Shown: one piece after another, positions 6,476 to 11,783 of the stretch
Layout: every line of letters starts with the position of its first letter
Numbering within the stretch: position 1 is the stretch's first letter
Source of the DNA: JAGQTE01 sp964648005
GTDB lineage: Bacteria; Actinomycetota; Acidimicrobiia; Acidimicrobiales; Acidimicrobilacustridaceae
NCBI GenBank assembly: GCA_964648005.1
Contig: CAZYKR010000132.1
Span: forward strand, 1 to 11,783
Direction of reading: 5' to 3'
DNA: 11,783 nucleotides
Notes under the pieces: generated by a model
What the model was told of the DNA's origin: nothing
Database searches by the model: none
The model's input: the letters and a program-made list of their open reading frames with translations, nothing else
Program-made: the position numbers and the translations under genes

Positions 6476-7576
6476 CTACGTCGCCGCGGGTCGGACCAGG
6501 TCGGCGGGGTCGATGACGACCACGCCGTCCGCCCCGAGGCGGTCGCGCAGGTCATCGAGCACACGGGCGGTGCGGGTGTCGCGCCCGTCGTGCACCACGA
6601 CGGCGGCGTCGGCACGGCGCACGAAGGCGGCGTCGCGCCGGGCGAGCAGCGCCGTCACCTGCGCCCGCGTCGCCGGCGCGATGGGCTCCAGGGTGATCAC
6701 CGCATCGGCGCGCGCCAGCGCGGTGTCGAAGCGCACCTGCTCGTGCGCCGCCCATTCGGCGTGCGGTTCCGGGAACGGCAGCACGGCAGCCAGCGGCAAG
6801 CCGAGCTCCAGTGCCGCCTCGGCACCGGACAGCTCCGAACCCAGCCGCAGCCCGGATGCCACCACCACGTCGTCGCGGCCGCTGGCCAGGGCGGTGAGCG
6901 CGCCGACGATCGCCGCGTGCACGGCGCCGGAGAGCGCGCCGTGCTCGTCGATCCCCAAGGCATCGGGACGCAGGCCGGTGACCACCACGACGAAGCCCCC
7001 GAGCGCATCGAGCCCACCATCAGGATCAGCTCCGGCGACCTCGGCTCCAGCCACCTGGACCCCGGCGCCGTCACCGTCCATCGCGTCGAACGTCGAGGGC
7101 GCCGCGGCCGCCGGGTCACCGGTTCCCGTCCGGCCGGACTGTGTCTTGGCCGCCTCGACCGCCAGCGCGTCGACCCGGTCGTTCATCGGGTCGCCGGAGT
7201 GGCCCTTCACCCAGCGGAACGTGACGTTGCCCAGCTCGAGCACCCGGTCGATCAACGGCTCCCACAGGTCGCGGTTGGCGACGGGCTTGCGTTGGCTGTT
7301 GACCCAGCCCCGCCGGTGCCAACCGTCATACCAGCGATCACGGAAGCAGTTGACGACATAGGTCGAGTCGCTCACGACCTCGAGCGGGCGCGCCGGATCG
7401 CCGAGGACGCGCACGGCGTCGAGGGCCGCCTCGATCTCCATGCGCTGGTTGGTCGTGTTCGCCGCCGGGCCGGACGCGAACGGGCCGTCGGGCACCGCCC
7501 AAGCCCAGCCACCGGGACCCGGGTTCCCCGAACAGGCGCCGTCCGTGTAGACGACGAGCGGGTCGGCGGTGGTCAT
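6476..7576 (-). CDS. rnhA: RNase HI fused to a C-terminal YpsA-like SLOG nucleotide-binding domain
   Basis: 366 residues, more than twice the length of ordinary RNase HI (about 150). Residues 6-146 are RNase HI, which cuts the RNA strand of RNA:DNA hybrids: VYTDGACSGNPGPGGWA with D12, TTNQRMEIEAA with E47, VSDSTYVV with D70, VKGHSG with H126 and NDRVDALA with D136. The catalytic set is complete. A low-complexity Ala/Gly/Asp linker (about 147-192) follows. Residues 194-362 look like the YpsA/DUF1273 branch of the SLOG Rossmann fold: VVVVTGLRPDALGI, ASGLRLGSELSGAEAALELG (240-259), AVLPFP with a following W, FDTALARADAVITL, then FVRRADAAVVVHDG. The ATG overlaps the peroxidase stop (ATGA), with GGGAG 3 bases before it. 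The RNase HI call is certain. The SLOG call rests on motif order against remembered Bacillus YpsA and is probable. A fusion to a CobC phosphatase is known in mycobacteria, but this partner is different. Confidence 0.9.
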   Translation of the reverse strand: MTTADPLVVYTDGACSGNPGPGGWAWAVPDGPFASGPAANTTNQRMEIEAALDAVRVLGDPARPLEVVSDSTYVVNCFRDRWYDGWHRRGWVNSQRKPVANRDLWEPLIDRVLELGNVTFRWVKGHSGDPMNDRVDALAVEAAKTQSGRTGTGDPAAAAPSTFDAMDGDGAGVQVAGAEVAGADPDGGLDALGGFVVVVTGLRPDALGIDEHGALSGAVHAAIVGALTALASGRDDVVVASGLRLGSELSGAEAALELGLPLAAVLPFPEPHAEWAAHEQVRFDTALARADAVITLEPIAPATRAQVTALLARRDAAFVRRADAAVVVHDGRDTRTARVLDDLRDRLGADGVVVIDPADLVRPAAT

Positions 7577-8127
7577 GCGCTCCCGATGAGCGCTTCGAGC
7601 GCGTCGGCGCTCGGTGCGAAGTAGTACGAGCCCGTGACCGGCGTGGAGTAGTCGGTGAGGCGATCACGCACGCCGTCGTCGCCGAGGCCGAACATCCGGG
7701 CCAGCATCAGGTCGTAGCGGCGCAGGTCGGCCGAGAAGGCGACGAAGTAGAGGCCATGCTCGGAGGCGGAGCCCCACGGCGTGGATCGCCGGAAGATCTC
7801 GAGCTCCTCGCCGTCGTCGTCGTCGATCTCCACCCGGGCGATGTGGGCGTTCGCCGGCTTGGTGGCGTCGTCCATCTCGATGCTGTCGGGCTTGGACCTC
7901 CCGAACACCCGCTCCTGCTCGTCGACCGGCAAAGCGTCGAACGATGCCAGGTCGTGCACCCAGGTCATGGCGATGACGAAGGTGCCGCCGGCTCCTGGAG
8001 AGCCCTCGGGAATCAGCGCCACCTCGGGCGCCTCGTCGAGGCCGGGGTTTGCGGTGCCGTCGATGAAGCCGGNNNNNNNNNNGCCCTTCTCGGCTTCGTC
8101 GCCGCCGCTCGGGTCCTGCTCGATCAC
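7573..8127 (-). CDS. Dyp-type peroxidase, C-terminal part (frameshifted; contains a 10-N gap)
   Basis: This is the heme-binding half of a dye-decolorising peroxidase. Visible are GFIDGTANP (catalytic Asp of the GxxDG motif, D23 in this fragment), ANAHIARVE (proximal heme His, H95), IFRRSTPWGSASEHGLYF (distal Arg, R113) and the typical ending TPVTGSYYFAPS. The listed start (GTG at 8127) is only the first start codon in this frame and not a true gene start. The frame continues upstream into the region where the N-terminal half (8124-8522) ends. The Ns fall immediately before GFIDGT, where relatives have RDLTG; ten bases would encode just R-D-L plus the first base of Thr, so the gap length may be right. 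There is no Tat signal and no clear encapsulin-targeting tail, so it is probably cytoplasmic. It is followed directly by rnhA with a 4-base overlap. Confidence 0.85.
   Translation of the reverse strand: MIEQDPSGGDEAEKGXXXXGFIDGTANPGLDEAPEVALIPEGSPGAGGTFVIAMTWVHDLASFDALPVDEQERVFGRSKPDSIEMDDATKPANAHIARVEIDDDDGEELEIFRRSTPWGSASEHGLYFVAFSADLRRYDLMLARMFGLGDDGVRDRLTDYSTPVTGSYYFAPSADALEALIGSA
8073..8082. other. Assembly gap (10 Ns) inside the Dyp peroxidase gene
   Basis: Ten undetermined bases directly before the GFIDGT-coding sequence. If the length is exact, the reading frame across it is kept. Confidence 0.99.
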
Positions 8128-8522
8128 CTCGCCCTCACGTTCATGAACGACGGCTGGTCGACAGCGACGGTCGCCACCGGTGCCAGAGCGGCGACGATGG
8201 CTCGCGCCGCGTGCAGCACGGTGTCACGACCGGTCCCGTGGGCGAAGACCCACACGTCGTGCTGGGTGGCCGGCGCCGTGTGCCCGTCGGTCCCGTCGAT
8301 CGGGTCGAACGGTCGCAGCCCGGCCGGCTGCACGTCGCCGAGTCGTGCCCAGGCCCCGGCCCCGAAGCCGACGACGAGGTTGACCGAGCCGAGCCCACGC
8401 GCCTCGTGCACCCCCGCCAGCGCCGTGGCCAACGTCGCCCGGTCGACGTCCGGGCGCAGGTCGAACTCGAGGTGGTAGTGGTCGCGCGTGCCGACCGCGA
8501 AGAGCCCTGGCTGGTGGTTCAT
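8124..8522 (-). CDS. Dyp-type peroxidase, N-terminal part (frameshifted)
   Basis: 132 residues from ATG at 8522, with an AGGA Shine-Dalgarno 9 bases upstream. It carries the N-terminal ferredoxin-like domain of Dyp peroxidases: GLFAVGTRDHYHLEFDLR, SVNLVVGFGAGAWARLGDV, then HDVWVFAHGTGRD and a helix up to VATVAVDQPSF. After QPSF the family continues straight into the heme domain, but here this frame reads MNVRAR and stops. The correct continuation is in the other frame (reading HEREGEVIEQD). One missing base around 8128-8145 would join the halves into one protein of about 315 residues. As it lies next to an assembly gap, a sequencing error is more likely than a genuine pseudogene. Dyp enzymes use H2O2 to oxidise varied substrates; the natural one is unknown. 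Confidence 0.82.
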   Translation of the reverse strand: MNHQPGLFAVGTRDHYHLEFDLRPDVDRATLATALAGVHEARGLGSVNLVVGFGAGAWARLGDVQPAGLRPFDPIDGTDGHTAPATQHDVWVFAHGTGRDTVLHAARAIVAALAPVATVAVDQPSFMNVRAR

Positions 8523-8545
8523 GCCCGATGTTCCTACCAGCCTCA

Positions 8546-8575
8546 GCGGGCGATCGCATCCGCCGGCGGGCGATC
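8546..8575. repeat. 10-bp perfect direct repeat between the SMP-30-family gene and the peroxidase
   Basis: GCGGGCGATC occurs at 8546-8555 and again at 8566-8575, offset by 20 bases. The first copy runs into GCGATCGC, an 8-bp palindrome. The pair fills most of the 51-base gap upstream of the Dyp gene and could be a regulator site, but it is short and the region is GC-rich. Confidence 0.3.
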
Positions 8576-9548
8576 AGTGCGCCAAGCGCAACCCCGGCCG
8601 GGGCCAGGTCAGCTCGATCAGGCGGCCGGTCGACGAGCACGTCACATAGGCGGTGCGCAGCTCCGGGTCGGCGCCCGCCCGGTCGCCGAAGCAGATGTTG
8701 GTCGTGAGGGCGTCGCCGGTGGGGATGAGCTGGGCCGCCGATCCGTCGGGCGCCACGGCGGTGATGCCACCGTCGCCGATGGTCGCCACGCAGATCCAGC
8801 CGTCACCGTCGACCGCCAGCGAGTCGAACAGCTGCCCCTCGGCAGCCGCGAACACCAGGCGCTTGGAGTCCGGGTCCAGCTCGCCCGGCGCCACGACATC
8901 CCAGGCGAAGAGCCGCCCGCTGTGCGTCTCGGCGGCGTAGACGACCGAGCCGTCCGGCGACAGCCCCACGCCGTTGTTGGCGTCGCAGTCGAACGCCCGG
9001 CCCCAGATGCCCGAGCCGTCGGCCTTGGCGTAACAGAGGCCGGGGCGTCCCGGATGGTTGCCGTGCTGCACGCCGTGGTCGGTGAACCAGAACCCGCCGT
9101 GCCCGTCGGCGACGAGGTCGTTCGGCGCCACGAGACGCACCCCGTCGATGGCGGTGTAGACGAGATCGGTCGTGCCGTTCATCAGGTCGACGGCAGCGAT
9201 GGCGCCCCCGACGTGCTCGTCGGGCGTCGGCCCCGGGATGGTGATGCCCGACGCCTCGTCGGTGAACCAGGTGAAGAAGGCGCCGTTGTCCGCGAGGTAC
9301 ATCCGACCGTCGGGTCCCATGGCGGCGCCGTTGGGTCCTCCCCCGCAGTCGGCCACGACGCGGGTGTCACCGGTGGCGACGTCGACGCGGGTCAGCGTGC
9401 CGCGGGCGATCTCGACCAGCGCCACCGATCCGTCGGGCATGGCGACCGGACCCTCGGGGAAGCGCAGGCCCTCGGCGATGACGCGGTGCTCGATCTCGAC
9501 CCGTTCGACGGGGACGGTGGGACGCGAGGTGATGGTGTCGTCGGCCAT
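8574..9548 (-). CDS. SMP-30/gluconolactonase/LRE family protein (six-bladed beta-propeller)
   Basis: 324 residues from ATG at 9548. SMP-30 family proteins are metal-dependent lactone hydrolases of a beta-propeller fold. The expected ligands are visible: Glu in LRFPEGPVAMPDG (E32), Asn in APNDLVADGHGGFWFTDHG (N143) and Asp in FDSLAVDGDGW (D242), plus the conserved Asn in GGGPNGAAMGPDGRMYLADN (N73). Repeated PDG/DGxG blade turns run through the protein. There is no signal peptide, so it is cytoplasmic. Start choice: a longer TTG start (9590) would lie inside a hairpin region and add 14 unconserved residues. Neither start has a clear Shine-Dalgarno. It lies 56 bases after ftsK and 51 before the peroxidase. 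The true substrate (sugar lactone or another ester or lactone) is unknown; a non-enzymatic or strictosidine-synthase-like role is less likely. Confidence 0.85.
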   Translation of the reverse strand: MADDTITSRPTVPVERVEIEHRVIAEGLRFPEGPVAMPDGSVALVEIARGTLTRVDVATGDTRVVADCGGGPNGAAMGPDGRMYLADNGAFFTWFTDEASGITIPGPTPDEHVGGAIAAVDLMNGTTDLVYTAIDGVRLVAPNDLVADGHGGFWFTDHGVQHGNHPGRPGLCYAKADGSGIWGRAFDCDANNGVGLSPDGSVVYAAETHSGRLFAWDVVAPGELDPDSKRLVFAAAEGQLFDSLAVDGDGWICVATIGDGGITAVAPDGSAAQLIPTGDALTTNICFGDRAGADPELRTAYVTCSSTGRLIELTWPRPGLRLAH

Positions 9549-9560
9549 GGCCGACAGCTT

Positions 9561-9602
9561 GGCATCCGGGTCGACCCGACCGCGCCGCAATCCGGCGATG
9601 CC
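9561..9602 (-). terminator. Hairpin just downstream of ftsK, possible terminator
   Basis: GGCATCCGG (9561-9569) pairs with CCGGCGATGCC (9592-9602) apart from a 2-base bulge. The loop contains part of a perfect 12-bp palindrome, CGGGTCGACCCG (9567-9578). In the direction of transcription it begins 2 bases after the ftsK TAA and ends before the ATG of the next gene. There is no T-tract, so termination is only a possibility. Confidence 0.35.
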
Positions 9603-9604
9603 TG

Positions 9605-11783
9605 TTAACCGACGCCGACCGACGGGCTCTCGCCCGACATGCCCTCGAATTCGTCGACCGTCATCAACACCGCGCGCGCCTTGGAGCCCTCGGACGGGCC
9701 GACCACCCCGCGCTGCTCGAGGAGGTCCATCAAGCGACCGGCGCGGGCGAACCCGACCCGGAGCTTGCGCTGCAGCATCGACGTCGACCCGAGCTGGCTG
9801 CGCACGACCAACTCCATGGCGGCGACGAGCAGATCGTCATCGTCGTCGCCCCCGCCACCGCCTGCGCCGGACCCACCGCCGCCCAGCTCGGTGTCGTCGG
9901 TCCCCTCGACCGAGTCGTCGTACTCGACCTGGGGCGCCTGGCGCCGCCAGTGGGCCACGATCGAACGGACCTCCTCCTCGGAGACCCAGGCACCCTGGAG
10001 GCGGTGCGGCACGCTCGACGTCTGATCCAGCAGCAACATGTCGCCCCGACCGACGAGGCGTTCAGCACCCGCCTGGTCGAGGATCACGCGGCTGTCGGCG
10101 ATCGACGACACGGCGAAGGCCAGCCGCGCCGGCACGTTGGCCTTGATGACGCCGGTGATGACGTTGACCGACGGGCGCTGCGTGGCGATGACGAGGTGGA
10201 TGCCCACGGCACGCGCCATCTGCGCCAGGCGGCAGATCGACTCCTCGACGTCGCGTGCGGCCACCATCATCAGGTCGTTGAGCTCGTCGACGACGACGAG
10301 GATGTAGGGCAGGCGCTCGAGCGCCAGGTCCGGGGGCGGACCCTCGGGGTCGGGTTCGAAGTCCCCGCGGTCGTAGGCGGCGTTGTAGCCGTCGATGTCG
10401 CGGAAGCCCACCTCGGAGAGCAGGTCATAGCGACGTTCCATCTCCTTGACCGCCCAGTTGAGGGCGTTGGCCGCCTTCTTGGGGTTGGTCACGACCTGGG
10501 TCAGCAGGTGCGGCAGCTGGTTGTACTGGCCGAGCTCCACCCGCTTGGGGTCGATGAGGATGAGCCGCACCTGGTCTGGCGTCGAACGCATCAGCACCGA
10601 CGTGATCAGCGAGTTGATGCAGCTCGACTTGCCCGCGCCGGTGGCACCGGCGATGAGGATGTGCGGCATCTTGGCCAGGTTCACCAGCACCGAGCGGCCC
10701 ATGATGTCTCGGCCGATGCCCACCTCGAGCGGGTGCTTGGCTCGCTTCGCCTCGGCGGACGTCAAGATGTCGCCGAGGGCGACGACCTGGCGCTCGGCGT
10801 TGGGCACCTCGATGCCGATGGCCTGGCGGCCGGGGATCGGCGCCAGGATGCGCACGTCCGGCGACGCCATGGCGTAGGCGATGTCCTTGTTGAGGCTGGT
10901 CACCTTGGCGACCTTCACGCCAGCGCCCAGCTCGAGCTCGAATCGAGTGACCGTCGGGCCGACCACCATGCCGACGAGGCGCGTCTCGACGCCGTGCTCG
11001 GCGAGCGCCGCCTCCAGGCGACGGCCTTGCTCCTCGACGGCCAGCCGATCGACCTCGGCCGACTCGGCCTTGTCGAGCAGCTTGGTGGCGGGCAACTTCC
11101 ACGGGGAGCGCTGGCCGGCCGGGCCGAGCGAGATGGCGAGCTGCTCGCCGTCGGTCGGCTCGTCAGGCACGTGCAGGTCGACGGGTGGCTCGGGCACGAG
11201 CACCTCGGCGGCGGTCACCGGCTCGGCGGGTTCGGTGACCGGCTCGTCGAGCGCGTCGACGATGGCGTCGTCCTCGGCGGCGACGTGCACCTGCAGTTCG
11301 GCGTCGTCGCGGTCGCGCTCGTCGTCGTAGCCGTCGGCGTCGTGCTCACCGACCACGAAGAGGCGGCCGAGGTGACGGCGGGCGAAGCTGCGGGCCGGGC
11401 GGGTCGAGTCCGCGGCCACGGCGGCAGCCGAGCGGATGCTGGTGCGGGTGGCGATCAGCACCGCCACCACACCGAGTCCGACGAAGAGCACCGCGGCGCC
11501 CCACGTGCCGAGCAGGTTGGCGAGCGGACCTGCGGTGACCGCGCCGAAGGCTCCGGCAGCGTCGCCCAGGGCGGCGGTACCGTCGCCGGTGGCGGGCGAG
11601 CCGCCGATCAGATGGAGGATGCCGCCCACGGCGACGAGCGCCAGCACGCCGGCCACCACCCAGCGAGCGATGGCCTGCGGGGCGTCGGTGCGCGGCCCAC
11701 GGATCAGCAGCACGCCGGCGGCGGTCAGCGCCACGGGGACGATCACATCGAGGCGGCCGATCGTCCAGGCGGCGGCATCGGCG
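9605..11783 (-). CDS. ftsK: DNA translocase FtsK (5' end outside window)
   Basis: The frame is open to the window edge without a stop, giving 725 residues of a longer protein; the GTG at 11746 is internal. FtsK is the septum-anchored hexameric motor that pumps chromosome ends apart at division. The visible part starts with membrane helices (about 12-27, 38-60, 78-112), then an acidic, Pro-rich linker to about 220. Next comes the alpha domain (TRFELELGAGVKVAKV, PIPGRQAIGIEVPN) and the RecA-like motor: Walker A GATGAGKSS (about 379-387), LIDPKRVELGQY, Walker B ILVVVDELNDLMM (about 494-506) and ATQRPSVNVITG. A Gly-rich then Asp-rich linker leads to the gamma winged helix (about 651-709: STSMLQRKLRVGFARAGRLM, GVVGPSEGSKAR), which reads polar chromosome sequences. 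The Walker B text has Asn where many FtsKs have Ala (DELADLMM); the catalytic Asp-Glu pair is intact. The call is very secure. Confidence 0.97.
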   Translation of the reverse strand, partial: ADAAAWTIGRLDVIVPVALTAAGVLLIRGPRTDAPQAIARWVVAGVLALVAVGGILHLIGGSPATGDGTAALGDAAGAFGAVTAGPLANLLGTWGAAVLFVGLGVVAVLIATRTSIRSAAAVAADSTRPARSFARRHLGRLFVVGEHDADGYDDERDRDDAELQVHVAAEDDAIVDALDEPVTEPAEPVTAAEVLVPEPPVDLHVPDEPTDGEQLAISLGPAGQRSPWKLPATKLLDKAESAEVDRLAVEEQGRRLEAALAEHGVETRLVGMVVGPTVTRFELELGAGVKVAKVTSLNKDIAYAMASPDVRILAPIPGRQAIGIEVPNAERQVVALGDILTSAEAKRAKHPLEVGIGRDIMGRSVLVNLAKMPHILIAGATGAGKSSCINSLITSVLMRSTPDQVRLILIDPKRVELGQYNQLPHLLTQVVTNPKKAANALNWAVKEMERRYDLLSEVGFRDIDGYNAAYDRGDFEPDPEGPPPDLALERLPYILVVVDELNDLMMVAARDVEESICRLAQMARAVGIHLVIATQRPSVNVITGVIKANVPARLAFAVSSIADSRVILDQAGAERLVGRGDMLLLDQTSSVPHRLQGAWVSEEEVRSIVAHWRRQAPQVEYDDSVEGTDDTELGGGGSGAGGGGGDDDDDLLVAAMELVVRSQLGSTSMLQRKLRVGFARAGRLMDLLEQRGVVGPSEGSKARAVLMTVDEFEGMSGESPSVGVG

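Noticed and set aside
7573..7602. Encapsulin-targeting peptide at the peroxidase C-terminus
   Set aside because: The protein ends in LEALIGSA, which only faintly resembles a targeting motif and directly ends the last helix; no encapsulin gene is in the window.
5174..7624. An 816-residue plus-strand open frame across hyuA, rnhA and the peroxidase
   Set aside because: It is the antisense shadow of high-GC minus-strand genes. Its translation is Arg/His/Gly-rich with no domain, whereas the minus strand shows clear family motifs.
7573..8522. Two separate peroxidase-like genes
   Set aside because: Each half lacks what the other supplies (N-terminal domain versus heme domain), and they meet at a frameshift beside an assembly gap.
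8211..9608. A 465-residue plus-strand open frame opposite the SMP-30-family gene
   Set aside because: Antisense shadow; no recognisable motif or ribosome binding site.
1..11783. CRISPR array, tRNA, rRNA, insertion sequence or prophage
   Set aside because: No regular repeat-spacer series, cloverleaf, transposase, integrase or phage gene could be recognised. The two toxin-antitoxin modules alone do not show a mobile element.

Overview
This is a high-GC, gap-containing stretch (10 Ns at 8073-8082) in which every gene I can support lies on the minus strand. The FtsK sequence type, the actinobacterial-style TANNNT promoters and above all the surface-protein C-terminal domain in the leftmost gene suggest an actinobacterium of the class Acidimicrobiia (Ilumatobacter-like). 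That placement is inference from family resemblance, not from a marker gene. The gap and a nearby frameshift suggest a draft or metagenome-assembled contig.

Reading in the direction of transcription (right to left): (i) ftsK, DNA translocase, cut at its 5' end by the window edge, with a hairpin just after its stop; (ii) an SMP-30/gluconolactonase-family protein; (iii) a Dyp-type heme peroxidase broken by a one-base frameshift and an assembly gap; (iv) a two-domain protein, RNase HI fused to a YpsA-like SLOG nucleotide-binding domain, whose start overlaps the peroxidase stop; (v) hyuA and (vi) hyuB, the two subunits of a hydantoinase/oxoprolinase-type ATP-dependent enzyme, overlapping by ATGA; (vii-x) two different VapBC toxin-antitoxin modules in tandem, the first with a ribbon-helix-helix antitoxin and the second with an AbrB-fold antitoxin; (xi) after about 300 non-coding bases with strong palindromes, a secreted beta-helix protein whose 3' end runs off the window.

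Genes iii-vi are packed with 4-base overlaps or an 18-base gap and look like one transcript: peroxidase, RNase H-SLOG, hyuA, hyuB. The lactonase-like protein, the hydantoinase/oxoprolinase pair and the peroxidase could form a small catabolic group, but nothing here identifies a substrate. Both toxin-antitoxin modules appear to have their own promoters placed so close to the antitoxin start codon that the mRNA would be leaderless. The most unusual items are the RNase HI-SLOG fusion, the tandem pair of VapBC modules with unrelated antitoxins, and repeat or palindrome signals at 3008-3041 and 1580-1611. I see no tRNA, rRNA, CRISPR array, insertion sequence or phage genes.
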